In this document: positions 46,324 to 57,484 of the stretch, in pieces | Numbering within the stretch: the stretch's first letter is position 1 | Layout: each line of letters begins with the position of its first letter | Assembly (NCBI RefSeq): GCF_002072955.1 | Contig: NZ_LPUF01000001.1 | Coordinates: 28,501-92,500 of the forward strand | DNA from: Methyloprofundus sedimenti | GTDB lineage: Bacteria; Pseudomonadota; Gammaproteobacteria; Methylococcales; Methylomonadaceae | Direction: 5' to 3' | DNA length: 64,000 bases | Made by a program: the position numbers and the translations under genes | The notes under the pieces: model-generated | The model's input: the letters and a program-made list of their open reading frames with translations, nothing else | Told to the model about the DNA's origin: nothing | The model's database searches: none

Positions 46324-47763
46324 TTGACTTTTTTTCAGCGACTCTATTTCGGGCTCGCTTTTTTTTGCTTGAGTGCTTGCGATCCACAAGCTCAAAACAA
46401 GCCACAGGCGCCTGAAAATAGTGTTAAATATGAAAATCAACTTGAGCGAGTCAGAAAAGCTGGTGTATTAACTGTCTTAACCCGCTATGACCCAACGACC
46501 TATTATGAAGCCGCAGATGGATACTCTGGCCTGGAGTATGACTTGGTACAATTATTTGCAGAGCATTTACAGGTTAAAAGTAAATTTATTATTCCAGATA
46601 CTTTTTCAGATATTTTACAAAAAACACAAGCCGGTGAAGCAGACTTTGCGGCTGCGGGAATCAGCATTACTGAAAGCCGTAAACAGCAATTTTTATTCGC
46701 GCCTCACTATCACAAAATTACCGAACAAGTTATCTACCGTACTGGGTCAAATCGTCCCAAAAATACAAGTGACCTGACAGATGGCATTCTAGAGATTGCA
46801 AAAGGCACCAGCCATGCGGAAAGCCTTGTTAAATTACAAAAAACAACCCCGCAACTACAATGGCTAACTAATGATAAGCTAGATACAAATAGCTTGCTAT
46901 ATCTGGTTAATGAGAGACTGATTGACTATACTATCGCTGACTCAAATCAAATCACTTTAATTCGTCGTTTTTATCCCAAATTAAATGTTGCATTTACCAT
47001 TAGTCCCACTCGCCATCTTGCCTGGGCATTTAAGAAATCTGGTGACTTAAGTTTATATAATGAAGCTGTACTTTTTTTTAAAAAAATTAAAAAAAGCAAA
47101 AAACTAGAGCAATTAATTGAACGACATTACGGTCATACACGTAATATAACATATGTAGGAAACTGCTCTTTTCGTCTCCATCTTCAGAGTCTCCTGCCAA
47201 AATATCAGGAATTATTTCAAGGGGCTGCCGACAAATACGCATTTGACTGGCGATTATTAGCCGCAATTAGTTATCAGGAATCTCACTGGACTGAAAACGC
47301 CGTTTCTCCTACAGGCGTAAAAGGTCTAATGATGTTAACCAAAGCCGCAGCCGACCAGGTTGGCGTAAAAGACCGTACTAAACCTAAAGACAGTATTTTT
47401 GGTGGAGCCTCATACCTCAAGCAACGCTTGAAAAAAACGCCAGAACGTATTCCAGAGCCAGATCGTACCTGGTTTGCCCTGGCATCTTATAATATCGGTT
47501 TTGGTCACCTGGAAGATGCCAGGGTTATCACTCAAAAATTAGGTAAAAATCCCGACAAATGGATTGATGTCAAACAATCCTTACCCTTGTTAACAAAAAA
47601 AAGATGGTTTACCAAGACTAAACATGGCTATGCCAGAGGCAAAGAGCCGGTAATGTATGTGGATAATATTCGCAATTATCTAGATTTATTAATCTGGTAT
47701 ACAAGCAATAAAGAAATCACTGAGATGTCGACAATGCAACCCAATGCAATGTCATTTTATTAA
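46324..47763 (+). CDS. mltF: Membrane-bound lytic murein transglycosylase F
   Basis: This 479-residue lipoprotein cleaves peptidoglycan glycan strands to 1,6-anhydro products. It has a lipobox (FCLSACDP), an N-terminal solute-binding-type domain (about 40-265), and a C-terminal SLT domain with ISYQESHWTENAVSPTGVKG; the Glu in QES is catalytic. TTG at 46324 is taken as start because no ATG precedes the signal peptide. It begins two bases after the pgi stop, so it is probably translated by coupling. Confidence 0.93.
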   Translation: MTFFQRLYFGLAFFCLSACDPQAQNKPQAPENSVKYENQLERVRKAGVLTVLTRYDPTTYYEAADGYSGLEYDLVQLFAEHLQVKSKFIIPDTFSDILQKTQAGEADFAAAGISITESRKQQFLFAPHYHKITEQVIYRTGSNRPKNTSDLTDGILEIAKGTSHAESLVKLQKTTPQLQWLTNDKLDTNSLLYLVNERLIDYTIADSNQITLIRRFYPKLNVAFTISPTRHLAWAFKKSGDLSLYNEAVLFFKKIKKSKKLEQLIERHYGHTRNITYVGNCSFRLHLQSLLPKYQELFQGAADKYAFDWRLLAAISYQESHWTENAVSPTGVKGLMMLTKAAADQVGVKDRTKPKDSIFGGASYLKQRLKKTPERIPEPDRTWFALASYNIGFGHLEDARVITQKLGKNPDKWIDVKQSLPLLTKKRWFTKTKHGYARGKEPVMYVDNIRNYLDLLIWYTSNKEITEMSTMQPNAMSFY

Positions 47764-48065
47764 TACTGTATTTGAGCGTACTCAATGAGATAATATCTTT
47801 GTGTCAACTGACGTAGACCAGTTAACGTAAAAAATAATTTTTGGTTAAACCATTAATTATTCTATACACCAGTAAAATATCGACCTCATTTATACGAAGT
47901 ATATGCTAATTTTGGCAGTTACAAACACAATTGATAGCATCCTTTACTAAATAGCGGTAAAATGCAAAATATCAGAAAGCAGTGTTTGAACTAGCGACAA
48001 AGTTCCTTGTTATCAGGTGTTATTCTGTTATCGCCATATATTTTTATTTTTTTAGGAGTTTTTCA
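47764..48065. other. Upstream leader of cspA
   Basis: There are 302 bases between mltF and cspA with no gene. The part next to cspA is AT-rich and probably includes a long 5' untranslated leader, as in many cold-shock genes. TAGGAG precedes the ATG. No temperature-sensing fold was assigned with confidence. Confidence 0.4.
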
Positions 48066-48269
48066 ATGGCAACGGGTAAAGTAAAGTGGTTTAACAACAC
48101 CAAAGGCTTTGGGTTTATAGAGCAGTCTGACGGCGGCGATGATGTTTTTGTACATCACTCAGTTATCCAGGGTGAAGGATTTAAAACTCTGGAACCTAAT
48201 CAAACGGTTACTTATGATGTAGAAACGGGTGCAAAAGGTTTATCTGCTGTAAATGTAGTCGCACAGTAA
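48066..48269 (+). CDS. cspA: Cold-shock domain protein
   Basis: This 67-residue OB-fold protein binds single-stranded RNA and DNA and melts RNA structure. The RNP1-type KGFGFIE and RNP2-type VFVHHSVI motifs are intact, following [12 protein letters not shown]. The ATG at 48066 with AGGAG upstream is chosen over a longer frame that adds an unlikely N-terminus. A terminator follows directly. Confidence 0.93.
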   Translation: MATGKVKWFNNTKGFGFIEQSDGGDDVFVHHSVIQGEGFKTLEPNQTVTYDVETGAKGLSAVNVVAQ

Positions 48270-48287
48270 TGATAATGCACATCCTAA

Positions 48288-48310
48288 AAAGGCTCCTTTA
48301 AGGAGTCTTT
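48288..48310 (+). terminator. Terminator of cspA overlapping the cobQ 3' end
   Basis: AAAGGCTCCT (48288-48297) pairs with AGGAGTCTTT (48301-48310), with one G-T pair, across TTA, followed by eight T. The right arm and T-tract lie within the last codons and stop of the convergent cobQ gene, so the two features share sequence. Confidence 0.8.
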
Positions 48311-49782
48311 TTTTTGCTTGCCACAAAAGACTGACACGCGTCCTCTAATAATTGCATATTCATAAATTGCTTAACAGTTGCCGCCATAAGTTCTATGCCC
48401 TGCTCACGCAAAGTCTCAAAATCAATGGGTTGACTATTTTTTGCTCCCGCCCAGTGCAACAGAGAAGCATACGCACCAGGACTATCAAATAAGCCATGTA
48501 AATAAGTACCTAAAATTTGTTGATCTGGCGACAAACTTCCTTCCATCTCACCGTTTTCCAGCCTGATCACTGGGTTTGACAAAGCATTCCCCGATGAAAT
48601 TCCTGCATGTATCTCATAACCCTTTACACGCGCATCAGCCATTAAAAGCTGGCCAGTAAGCTGTTTTAATTGCTTTTCATTTGTTAAAGTCGTTTGCATA
48701 TCTAATAAACCCAGACCGGGACTAGATCCGGCTTCACCCTCAACCCCATGCGGATCATGCACCCAACAGCCCAGCATTTGATAACCTCCACATACACCTA
48801 TTACTTTTCCACCGTAACGTAAGTGGCGCAAAATTACTGACTCCCAACCATTTTCTCTAAGCCATACCAAATCATCGCGGACAGACTTACTACCAGGTAA
48901 AATAATCAAATCTGTTTTGCCCATTAATTCCGGATTTCTGCAAAAGTCAATATCCACTGCTGAATTCAAACGCAATACATCAAAATCAGTATGATTACTC
49001 ATTCTTGGTATTCGAGGCACAACAATATTAAATAATTCTGTGTCCATTTTAGGCTGTTCAACAGCCACGCTATCTTCAGATTCCAGATACAAGTCATGCA
49101 GATATGGCAAAACACCAAATACCGGTTTCCCAGTTCGTTGCTCCAGCCAGTCTATGCCTGGTTGTAATATATCAATATCTCCGCGAAAGCGATTAATCAC
49201 AAAACCCAGTATGCGCTGCTGCTCGGATTCACTTAATAATTCCAGAGTTCCCACTAAATGTGCAAAGACCCCTCCTCTTTCAATATCTGCAACTAAAATA
49301 ACCGGACAATCCACTGCCTCTGCAAAGCCCATATTGGCCACATCACCCTGTCTTAAATTTATTTCTGCAGGACTTCCAGCCCCTTCTACAATAATGCGCT
49401 GATATTGTTCCAGCAAACGCTGAAAAGAATCTAATACTACCGGCATCGCTTGTGTCTTGTAGGCATGATAAGATTTTGCCCCTAAATTCTTAACAGCCTT
49501 ACCCTGCAAAATCAGCTGAGCTGTTTTATCCGAATTAGGCTTAAGTAAAACAGGATTCATATCGGTATGCGGGCTTAAGCCACATGCCTGAGCCTGTACT
49601 GCCTGAGCTCTGCCAATTTCTCCGCCTTCAGCTGTTACCGCACTATTTAATGCCATATTCTGAGGTTTAAAAGGTGCGACTAATTCTCCTTGCTGCTGGT
49701 AATAACGACATAACCCTGTTACCAAAGCACTTTTCCCCGCATCAGAGGTTGTACCCTGTACCATTAATGTTATTGCTTGCAT
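48298..49782 (-). CDS. cobQ: Cobyric acid synthase
   Basis: This 494-residue glutamine-dependent enzyme amidates four side chains of adenosylcobyrinic acid diamide. The N-terminal part has the DTBS-like ATP-binding fold ([20 protein letters not shown] in part, and [16 protein letters not shown]). The C-terminal glutamine amidotransferase domain has [10 protein letters not shown] with the catalytic Cys and the His in YLHGLFD. It is divergent from cbiB-cobD; the 57-base gap leaves no room for a cobalamin riboswitch. Confidence 0.94.
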   Translation of the reverse strand: MQAITLMVQGTTSDAGKSALVTGLCRYYQQQGELVAPFKPQNMALNSAVTAEGGEIGRAQAVQAQACGLSPHTDMNPVLLKPNSDKTAQLILQGKAVKNLGAKSYHAYKTQAMPVVLDSFQRLLEQYQRIIVEGAGSPAEINLRQGDVANMGFAEAVDCPVILVADIERGGVFAHLVGTLELLSESEQQRILGFVINRFRGDIDILQPGIDWLEQRTGKPVFGVLPYLHDLYLESEDSVAVEQPKMDTELFNIVVPRIPRMSNHTDFDVLRLNSAVDIDFCRNPELMGKTDLIILPGSKSVRDDLVWLRENGWESVILRHLRYGGKVIGVCGGYQMLGCWVHDPHGVEGEAGSSPGLGLLDMQTTLTNEKQLKQLTGQLLMADARVKGYEIHAGISSGNALSNPVIRLENGEMEGSLSPDQQILGTYLHGLFDSPGAYASLLHWAGAKNSQPIDFETLREQGIELMAATVKQFMNMQLLEDACQSFVASKKKTP

Positions 49783-49839
49783 TTAAATTCCTTTAATGGC
49801 ATTGTTGCAGCCTTTTTACTCTAAATTACTTGTGGCTAA

Positions 49840-50757
49840 ATGACTGTTGCACTTGCCCTGTTAATCGCTTTAATACTAGATGCCCTTTTAGGCGAACCCA
49901 AAAAAGCCCACCCTCTAATTATATTTGGAGCCTGGGCTGGCTATATTGAAGAGCGACTTATTTTACCTAGGGATAGATCGAATATATATCAAAAGATAAA
50001 TGGGCTACTCGCTTTAGTGCTAACTACTTTACCTATTACCGGAATAATATTTATTATCACGCGATTGCCATTGCTTAATGACATATTGAGCCCCGTAATA
50101 CTTTATCTTTGTATTGCACCTAAAAGTTTGATACAACATACTCTAGCAATTTACCAACCATTACAGAAGGGAAATTTAACCCAGGCACGGCATGCTCTTT
50201 CCATGATCGTAAGCCGTGAAACTGGGCAAATGGATGTTCAATCTATACGTAAAGCAACCATAGAAAGCACCCTGGAAAATGGCGCCGATGCGATATTTGC
50301 ACCTATTTTCTGGTTTGTGATCGCAGGCCCTGCAGGGGCTATTTTTTACCGTTTAAGCAACACCTTAGATGCGATGTGGGGTTATAAAAACAGTCGTTAT
50401 TATTATTTTGGGTTTGCTGCCGCGCGCTTAGACGATATTTTAAACTGGATACCGGCACGCTTAACCGCCTTATCCTACCTTTTACTCGGAGATATGCATA
50501 AAGCCTGGACCTGCTATCAACAACAAAGTCCCTGTTGCGAAAGCCCCAACGCTGGGGTGGTGATGAGCACAGGCGCAGGTAGCTTAAATGTAAACTTAGG
50601 TGGACCGGCAATCTATCATGGCCAGCCCAAAATCAAACCCATATTGGGCACAGAACGCATAGCTACAAACCAGGATATTAAGCGGGCTAATCTGTTAATT
50701 TTCTTAACAACCCTGCTTTGGCTAGCGCTTATCAGTCTGGGAGAAACACTTGCTTAA
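49840..50757 (+). CDS. cbiB: Adenosylcobinamide-phosphate synthase CbiB
   Basis: This 305-residue inner-membrane protein attaches aminopropanol phosphate to cobyric acid. It begins with the family motif ALILDALLGEPKKAHPLI, and has SLIQHTLAIYQPL, SRETGQMDVQSIRKATIEST, FAPIFWFVIAGPAGA and RLSNTLDAMWGYKN. Several hydrophobic segments are visible. Its 3' end overlaps cobD by eight bases. Confidence 0.94.
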   Translation: MTVALALLIALILDALLGEPKKAHPLIIFGAWAGYIEERLILPRDRSNIYQKINGLLALVLTTLPITGIIFIITRLPLLNDILSPVILYLCIAPKSLIQHTLAIYQPLQKGNLTQARHALSMIVSRETGQMDVQSIRKATIESTLENGADAIFAPIFWFVIAGPAGAIFYRLSNTLDAMWGYKNSRYYYFGFAAARLDDILNWIPARLTALSYLLLGDMHKAWTCYQQQSPCCESPNAGVVMSTGAGSLNVNLGGPAIYHGQPKIKPILGTERIATNQDIKRANLLIFLTTLLWLALISLGETLA

Positions 50758-51787
50758 ACATGGCGGGCGCATACTGGAAGCAGCACAGCAGTATCAAATC
50801 CCTGTTTCTGAATGGCTGGACCTATCCACAGGAATCAATCCTAATGGCTATCCTGTTCCCACTATTCCAGATTCGATCTGGCAGCGCCTACCTGAAGAGC
50901 AAGATGGACTTATCACTGCCGCTCAAAAATACTATCAATGCCAATCACTAATTGCTGTCGCTGGCTCCCAGGCAGCTATTCAAAGCTTACCTTTACTTCG
51001 CACTCGTGGCACAACAGGCATTGTTACGCCCTCTTATGCAGAACACACTTATGCCTGGGAAAAAGCAGGACATAAAATAGTACATATAAGTTCCAATGAG
51101 ATTAATCAGCATATCAGTGAGTTAGACACTTTAATTTTAGTTAACCCAAACAACCCCACTGCCTGCACATTTAGCCAAAAACAATGCCTGAGCTGGCTAG
51201 AGAATTTAAATCAAAGACAAGGCTGGCTTATTATTGATGAAGCTTTTATCGATAGTACTCCAGAGTTAAGTTTAAGCCAGCTACAGCCTCTGGCTGGCTT
51301 GATAATTCTTCGCTCTATAGGAAAGTTTTTCGGTTTGGCAGGATTGAGAGCAGGGTTTGTTTTGGCAGAACCCACTATTTTAAATAATCTGAATAAATTA
51401 CTTGGTCCCTGGACGCTGAGTAACCCTGGTCGTTTTGTTTGCGCTCATGCATTGCAAGATACAAGTTGGCATAAACAGATGCGTCTGCAGTTATTACAAC
51501 AAAGCCGGCGTTTACAAGCATTACTGATAAACTATCAACTGAAACCTGCAGGCTCCACTCAACTTTTCCAGTGGGTGCAAACAGAAGATGCTGCCCATAT
51601 ACATCAACAACTTGCTACACAAGCTGTATTTACTCGCCTTTTCAGCGAGCCAACCAGCCTTCGTTTTGGTTTACCTGCTAATGAACCGGAATGGCAGCAT
51701 TTAGAATCAGCATTACAATATTTAGCAGCTCTATGTCGCCACAAGAATCGTCCATCAATGCAACACATATTACAACAATCAATTTAA
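50750..51787 (+). CDS. cobD: L-threonine-O-3-phosphate decarboxylase CobD
   Basis: This 345-residue PLP-dependent class I/II aminotransferase-fold enzyme makes the (R)-1-amino-2-propanol phosphate used by CbiB. The start MLKHGGRILEAA with WLDLSTGINPNGYP matches the family. The PLP Lys lies in ILRSIGKFFGLAGLRAGF, preceded by LVNPNNPTA. The TTG at 50750 overlaps cbiB and fits the conserved N-terminus, so the non-ATG start is favoured. Confidence 0.92.
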   Translation: MLKHGGRILEAAQQYQIPVSEWLDLSTGINPNGYPVPTIPDSIWQRLPEEQDGLITAAQKYYQCQSLIAVAGSQAAIQSLPLLRTRGTTGIVTPSYAEHTYAWEKAGHKIVHISSNEINQHISELDTLILVNPNNPTACTFSQKQCLSWLENLNQRQGWLIIDEAFIDSTPELSLSQLQPLAGLIILRSIGKFFGLAGLRAGFVLAEPTILNNLNKLLGPWTLSNPGRFVCAHALQDTSWHKQMRLQLLQQSRRLQALLINYQLKPAGSTQLFQWVQTEDAAHIHQQLATQAVFTRLFSEPTSLRFGLPANEPEWQHLESALQYLAALCRHKNRPSMQHILQQSI

Positions 51788-51883
51788 TCATCACATCGAG
51801 GAAATCGAATCACGTTTCTTGATAGATCCATACGAGTCTGCTATCTTCTTCATTAAATTCGAAATAACTCATGGATTATTAAT

Positions 51884-52618
51884 ATGCATAACGATCAAAC
51901 ATCGCGGCTTTTTCTTTTAAGCTTCTTTTGTTTATTATTTTTAGGCTGTTCAAGCAAGCAAACCAGCACAATGGCTGAGACCAAACCCGTTGTTGCAACT
52001 ATCGTAACGCAGGAACAGCAAAACAATTTAACTCCGAATGATGTTATTTCCTGGCTAAAAGCAGGTAACCAGCGTTTTGTAAGCGGGGTTGTTACCAATC
52101 GAGATCACTCTGAACAAGTACGTTTAGCTGCATTCGGGCAGTACCCCAAGGGCATCATCCTGTCCTGTATTGATTCCAGAGTTCCCATTGAAGATGTATT
52201 TGACCTGGGAATAGGTGATGTGTTTGTAGCAAGAGTTGCCGGCAATTTTGAAAATACTGACATTCTTGGCAGTATGGAATATGCATGCAAGGTTGTTGGC
52301 TCCAAACTGGTACTCGTTCTAGGGCATGAACAATGCGGCGCAATTAAAGCGACTATAAATGGCGTAAAATTGGGCAATATTACTTCGATGCTGGAAAATA
52401 TCCAGCCTGCGGTTCAACACTTTGATAATTATAAAGGCAGTAAAACCAGTAAAAACAAAGAATTTGTCCATATGGTTGCGGAGCAGAATGTCTGGGACAC
52501 TATTGAAAATATCAGACTCTATAGCCCAATATTAAGAGACATGGAAAAAAGTGGCCAAATCAAGATTATTGGTGGTATGTACGATATGAGTACCGGTGTA
52601 GTGCATTTTTATGATTGA
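51884..52618 (+). CDS. Lipoprotein beta-carbonic anhydrase
   Basis: This 244-residue enzyme has a lipoprotein signal (LFLGCSSK) and a beta-class carbonic anhydrase domain with zinc ligands in SCIDSRVP (Cys-Asp-Ser-Arg) and GHEQCGAIKA (His and Cys). The short linker (about 26-50) joins lipid anchor to domain. Most beta-class enzymes are cytoplasmic; the anchor puts this one in the periplasm, where it could balance CO2 and bicarbonate. It is monocistronic. Confidence 0.9.
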   Translation: MHNDQTSRLFLLSFFCLLFLGCSSKQTSTMAETKPVVATIVTQEQQNNLTPNDVISWLKAGNQRFVSGVVTNRDHSEQVRLAAFGQYPKGIILSCIDSRVPIEDVFDLGIGDVFVARVAGNFENTDILGSMEYACKVVGSKLVLVLGHEQCGAIKATINGVKLGNITSMLENIQPAVQHFDNYKGSKTSKNKEFVHMVAEQNVWDTIENIRLYSPILRDMEKSGQIKIIGGMYDMSTGVVHFYD

Positions 52619-52879
52619 AATAATATTCATTCCTCTGCATACTTAAAAATTGGCTATATGTATGCATTAAGTGTTGGTAATTATATATGGGTATTTTTAA
52701 CTAACTAGACTTACAAATGCAGTGCCTTTATATAAGAGCACAAAGGATTGGTACTGAGCGGATGAATAAGTACACAGCACTTCAAAAGAAATTATATTTT
52801 GTGCGGTATCTATTTAAATACCGCTTACAGGTTGTTGTCATTTCTCCCTCCATTCCGTCAGTTCTGTATTAAAAATTTT

Positions 52880-53881
52880 CTATTTCGCCAACATTAAGCT
52901 AATTTCCAATAAACTCTCCCAGCAATCGCCCGCTTGCTCACCTTTAATCTGACGATCTGTTTTAGCCGCCAGCAATAATGCATTCAATAAATTTTGCCTG
53001 GTGAGTTTACTTAAAGCATAGCTAACCAGTTTTTGTCGCTTATCCCACACTTGATGTTGCATAAAAACAGTATTACGTGGCTGACCCATTTGTAATTGCT
53101 GTTGTATACTAATTAAGGAACGTATTTCACGCGTTAATGCCCAAAGTACAATTGGTGCGGCAATACCCTCGTGCCGTACTCCTAGCAGAATTTTATTGAC
53201 ACGCTCTACTCGACCTGACAAAGCAGCATTAACCAGATTAAAAACATCGTACCGTGAAGCATCCACAACCACTTCCTCTATCTGCTGCGTGGTTAAAGTG
53301 GCTGGTCCATACAGCACATACAGCTTTTCTATTTCCTGATTTGCAGCCAGTAAATTTCCCTCTACTCGCGAGGCAATCAATCCCTGCCCCTGCTTGTTGG
53401 TACTCAAACCTTTACGTTGCATACGCTGTTGAATCCATTGCACTAAGTCATTTCCTTGTAAAGGCCAGACCTGAATAATAACGCCATGTCTTTCCAGAGT
53501 CGTTACCCATTTTGACTTGGTCGCATTTTTTTCCAGCTTAGCTGCAGTAATTAATAACAGCGTATCTTCTGGAGATCGCTCACAGTAACTGACAAGTGCC
53601 TTACTACCTTCCATACCTGGTTTTCCCGAGGGAAGGCGCAAATCAATAATTTTCTTATCTGAGAAGATGGACATTGCATTTGCAGCTTGCATGAAGTCTT
53701 GCCATGAAAAATGGGCATCAACCGTTAATAATTCACGATTTTCATAGCCTGCGTTTTTAGCTGCTAGACGCACTGCATCAGCGGCTTCTCCTAATTGTAA
53801 TGGTTCATCACCGCTAATAAAATAAATCGGTACAAGCTTCTTTGCTAGTGCAGCTGGTAGTTGCTCTGCTTTTAACCTCAT
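52880..53881 (-). CDS. holA: DNA polymerase III delta subunit
   Basis: This 333-residue clamp-loader subunit opens the sliding clamp. It has PIYFISGDEPLQLGEA, the AAA+-like fold without a working Walker site, and the C-terminal collar domain (LLAAKTDRQIKG). It begins one base after the lptE stop, in the leuS-lptE-holA order known from gammaproteobacteria. Confidence 0.93.
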   Translation of the reverse strand: MRLKAEQLPAALAKKLVPIYFISGDEPLQLGEAADAVRLAAKNAGYENRELLTVDAHFSWQDFMQAANAMSIFSDKKIIDLRLPSGKPGMEGSKALVSYCERSPEDTLLLITAAKLEKNATKSKWVTTLERHGVIIQVWPLQGNDLVQWIQQRMQRKGLSTNKQGQGLIASRVEGNLLAANQEIEKLYVLYGPATLTTQQIEEVVVDASRYDVFNLVNAALSGRVERVNKILLGVRHEGIAAPIVLWALTREIRSLISIQQQLQMGQPRNTVFMQHQVWDKRQKLVSYALSKLTRQNLLNALLLAAKTDRQIKGEQAGDCWESLLEISLMLAK

Positions 53882-53882
53882 A

Positions 53883-54413
53883 TTATGGATATGTTTTCTT
53901 AAGCTCTGCCCGTGCTCTTTGAATTACCGAGCGTACTGCCTCATCATACAGTTCCTGACGCAAAACAATTTCTTCATTATCTTTGGAAAGTAAAGTCTCA
54001 CTACTCTGCGCGTTATAGTACGTCTTCATAACCTCAATGGTTTGATTGGACACTAGTGTATTTCCTTCACCATCTAACAGATCGAAACTTAAACGATAAA
54101 TTAATTCAAACTCGTTAGAATATCCTGTGGAACTAAGCGAAATTGTTCTTCGCTGGTAAAATTCATCGAGTACATTCAATATCATGCCTGCTTCACCAGC
54201 TGTTGCGACTAACTCGCCTGAGGTCCCTCGGAATGTTCGCTCAATAGCAGCGGCTAGTTCAGGCGAGTCGCCTTTTACATACATTTTCTTTAATGCTTCA
54301 GGTAATTCTAGTGCTCCACGCAAATGATAACCACAGGCGGTTAACATCAGCAAAGTTACTAAAAGCAGACCACCTCTAATAGCTAATCTGTCTTTGATAG
54401 AGAAATTAAACAA
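53883..54413 (-). CDS. lptE: LPS assembly lipoprotein LptE
   Basis: This 176-residue outer-membrane lipoprotein plugs the LptD barrel. It has the lipobox [10 protein letters not shown] and the usual beta-alpha fold with [17 protein letters not shown] and [20 protein letters not shown]. It overlaps the leuS 3' end by eight bases. Confidence 0.92.
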   Translation of the reverse strand: MFNFSIKDRLAIRGGLLLVTLLMLTACGYHLRGALELPEALKKMYVKGDSPELAAAIERTFRGTSGELVATAGEAGMILNVLDEFYQRRTISLSSTGYSNEFELIYRLSFDLLDGEGNTLVSNQTIEVMKTYYNAQSSETLLSKDNEEIVLRQELYDEAVRSVIQRARAELKKTYP

Positions 54414-56853
54414 CGATACTCACCAGTTTTTTTGGCACAACAATCAGTTTTTTTACTGTTTTACCTTCAAGAAAGCGCATCACATTTTGTTCAGCTAAAG
54501 CGAGCACTTCGATTTCCTTTTTACTAGCGGTCGAGGCAACCATTATCTTGCCACGCAGCTTGCCATTGATTTGTACTATCATTTGTAATTCATCTTGAAC
54601 TAATGCAGATTTATCTGCTACTGGCCAGGTTCGATTAATATCTTCTGTTTTACCTAAACCTTTCCATAATTCTTGACAAATATGCGGCACTATAGGATAA
54701 AGCATCAGCACTATCGTTTCTAAAGCTTCCTGACGTATGGCTGTCGCATTGCCACCTTGATCATTAAACCGGGATAAAGTGTTTAATAGCTCCATATTGG
54801 TCGCAATTGCAGTATTAAAATGATGTCTGCGGCCAATATCATCAGTTACTTTTTCAATTGCATAGTGTACTTGCCTGCGTAATTCTTTCTCTGTACCAGT
54901 CAAGTTTTGCTTATCTAATATTGAACCGAACTCTCCTGCATCAACATGTAAATGCACTTGCCGCCATAATCGTTTTAAAAATCTGAAGCCGCCCTCCACT
55001 CCACTGTCTGACCATTCTAAGGATTGTTCTGGTGGCGCTGCGAACATAATAAATAGGCGCACTGTATCTGCGCCATATTCTGCAATTAAATGTTGAGGAT
55101 CGACAGTATTACCTTTGGATTTTGACATCTTCGTTCCATCCATTAACACCATACCCTGGGTTAATAAATTGTTAAACGGTTCATCACAAACCAATAAGCC
55201 TTCATCACGCATTAATTTAGTAAAAAAACGTGCGTAGAGTAAATGTAAAATAGCATGTTCAATTCCTCCTATATATTGATCAACCGGCAACCAGTATTTA
55301 GCACTTGCATCCAGCATTGAATCAGCCTTACTACTTGCATATCGAGCAAAATACCATGATGATTCCATAAAAGTATCGAAGGTATCAGTCTCCCGTTTTG
55401 CTAATTTGCCGCATTTGGGGCAATCAGCATGCAAAAATGCCTCATGAGTCACAAGTGGAGAATTTGAACCGTCTAAGACCACATCTTTAGGTAATTCAAC
55501 TGGCAAATCTGTTTCAGGCACGGGTACCGTACCACAAACATCACAATAAATAATGGGAATCGGCGCTCCCCAATAACGCTGTCTTGAAACTCCCCAATCA
55601 TGCAACCGGAAATTAATTTTACGCTGTCCTGTACCTTCTCTTTCTAATTTTTCAGCGATTGCATTAACTGCTTCAGCCGAACTTAAACCATCAAATTCTG
55701 CAGAATTTCGTAAAATACCTTTATCTGTAAAAGCATGTTCAGCAATGCTGTCATCACTATCATTTGCTGAATAAATAACCTGTTTTATATTAATACCATA
55801 TTTCAACGCAAATTCGTAATCACGCTGGTCATGAGCGGGTACTGACATTACAGCACCTGTACCATAGCTCATCAGTACAAAGTTCGCAATCCAAACAGGT
55901 ATTAGCTCACCTGTGACCGGATGTTTTGCTTTAAAGCCTGAATTAATACCTTTCTTTTCCATGGTTTCTAAAGCAGCTTCCGAGGTTTCCGTATGCCGAC
56001 ATTCTGTTAGAAAAGCATTAATTTCAACACTCTCTTTCGCTGCCTGTAATGCTAATGGGTGTTCAGCTGCGACTGCTAAATAGGTAACACCCATTAAGGT
56101 ATCTGGACGTGTAGTATAGATTTCAACATCGCCCAACTCATCATCAACCGCAAAAGTCATTTCCAGACCTTCAGAACGGCCAATCCAGTTAGCTTGCATA
56201 GTTTTGACTTGTTCTGGCCAGCCAGGCATTTTATCTAACGAAGTGAGTAACTCATCAGCATAGGCCGTTATTCTTAAAAACCATTGCGAAATATCTTTTT
56301 TCTCTACAGCGGTATCACAACGCCAGCAACAACCATCAATAACCTGCTCATTCGCTAATACAGTTTGATCATTAGGGCACCAGTTGACGGCTGAAGTTTT
56401 TTTATAAACTAAGTCTTTTTCAAGTAACTGCAAAAAAAACCATTGCTCCCAACGATAATAGCTTGGATCACAGGTAGCTAATTCACGACTCCAGTCATAG
56501 CCAAACCCCAGCTCCTTTAATTGATTACGCATGTAGTCGATATTTTCATAAGTCCACGTTGCAGGATGAACATTGTGCTTCATGGCAGCATTTTCTGCTG
56601 GCAAGCCAAAGGCATCCCAGCCCATAGGTTGCATTACATTCTTGCCTTGCATACGCTGGTAGCGACTAATCACATCACCAATCGTATAATTGCGTACATG
56701 CCCCATATGCAGGCGACCACTAGGATAAGGGAACATGGATAAGCAAAAATACTTCTCTTTGCTCTCGTCATCAGAAGCTTGAAATATGCCCGATTTTTCC
56801 CATTGAGCCTGTACTTCGGCCTCAATTTCTAGTGGTTTGTAATTTTCTTGCAT
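54406..56853 (-). CDS. leuS: Leucyl-tRNA synthetase
   Basis: This 815-residue class I synthetase has [17 protein letters not shown] (the HIGH-type motif HMGH), a CP1 editing domain (about 220-420), a zinc-like CDVCG region, and the KMSKS loop TKMSKSKGN. The C-terminal domain ends [11 protein letters not shown]. The start MQENYKP at 56853 matches the family; a longer frame from 56877 adds eight unlikely residues. It leads the leuS-lptE-holA operon. Confidence 0.95.
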   Translation of the reverse strand: MQENYKPLEIEAEVQAQWEKSGIFQASDDESKEKYFCLSMFPYPSGRLHMGHVRNYTIGDVISRYQRMQGKNVMQPMGWDAFGLPAENAAMKHNVHPATWTYENIDYMRNQLKELGFGYDWSRELATCDPSYYRWEQWFFLQLLEKDLVYKKTSAVNWCPNDQTVLANEQVIDGCCWRCDTAVEKKDISQWFLRITAYADELLTSLDKMPGWPEQVKTMQANWIGRSEGLEMTFAVDDELGDVEIYTTRPDTLMGVTYLAVAAEHPLALQAAKESVEINAFLTECRHTETSEAALETMEKKGINSGFKAKHPVTGELIPVWIANFVLMSYGTGAVMSVPAHDQRDYEFALKYGINIKQVIYSANDSDDSIAEHAFTDKGILRNSAEFDGLSSAEAVNAIAEKLEREGTGQRKINFRLHDWGVSRQRYWGAPIPIIYCDVCGTVPVPETDLPVELPKDVVLDGSNSPLVTHEAFLHADCPKCGKLAKRETDTFDTFMESSWYFARYASSKADSMLDASAKYWLPVDQYIGGIEHAILHLLYARFFTKLMRDEGLLVCDEPFNNLLTQGMVLMDGTKMSKSKGNTVDPQHLIAEYGADTVRLFIMFAAPPEQSLEWSDSGVEGGFRFLKRLWRQVHLHVDAGEFGSILDKQNLTGTEKELRRQVHYAIEKVTDDIGRRHHFNTAIATNMELLNTLSRFNDQGGNATAIRQEALETIVLMLYPIVPHICQELWKGLGKTEDINRTWPVADKSALVQDELQMIVQINGKLRGKIMVASTASKKEIEVLALAEQNVMRFLEGKTVKKLIVVPKKLVSIVV

Positions 56854-56935
56854 TGTTACTCGTATTTTTGCATTCAAAAGCGTTAGAATACCTTACAGTG
56901 AACTAAATCTAAAGCCTTTTTAGGGAGTGATTCTT

Positions 56936-57424
56936 ATGAGTGAAAATAAATTAACCAAAGCCTACAACGACTTTATGGAGTATATGTATGAAGCAACGGA
57001 TGATACCATTCATACAATTGCTGAAAAGCTGGATGCTGCTAAAGACAAGATAAGTGAAATTGGAGGCTTATCGCAGGAAGAAATTAACCATGTCGCCGAT
57101 TCTGTGTCCAGAGACGTTCATCATGCTGCTGAATCCTTACCTGACAACAGTAACGATTCGTTGTCAGAGTGGCTTAAATTTGATATAGAATTATTAGAAA
57201 ATTTTGCTCTGGATTCGTTTCTTAACGTTGCGGATAAAACCAGTATAGAGTTAGCGCAATTATCAGAAACAGCAAAACAATACAGCCACCCTTATAAAAC
57301 TGGAGAGTTAACAGCGCCTGGCACATTAAGCTGTAAAAAATGTGGTAAAGTAATTGCCTTTAAAAGTACCAGTATTATTCCTGAATGTCCTGAATGCGGA
57401 GCAAATACTTTTATACGCATATAA
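56936..57424 (+). CDS. ybeL: DUF1451 zinc-ribbon protein, YbeL-like
   Basis: This 162-residue protein has helical N-terminal segments (YMYEATDDTIHTIAEKLDAA) and a C-terminal zinc ribbon with CKKCGK and CPECGA. It matches DUF1451/YbeL in length and layout. It lies next to leuS, divergently, as in E. coli. GGGAG precedes ATG 56936, which is preferred over GTG 56927. Function is not established. Confidence 0.83.
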   Translation: MSENKLTKAYNDFMEYMYEATDDTIHTIAEKLDAAKDKISEIGGLSQEEINHVADSVSRDVHHAAESLPDNSNDSLSEWLKFDIELLENFALDSFLNVADKTSIELAQLSETAKQYSHPYKTGELTAPGTLSCKKCGKVIAFKSTSIIPECPECGANTFIRI

Positions 57425-57484
57425 TTTTAATTTTAATTTTACATATAATAAAACTTTCAATGTTTGCTACTATCGGAGAATAAA

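Noticed and set aside
49783..49839. Possible cobalamin riboswitch before cobQ or cbiB
   Set aside because: The divergent spacer has only 57 bases, and no B12-box was seen.
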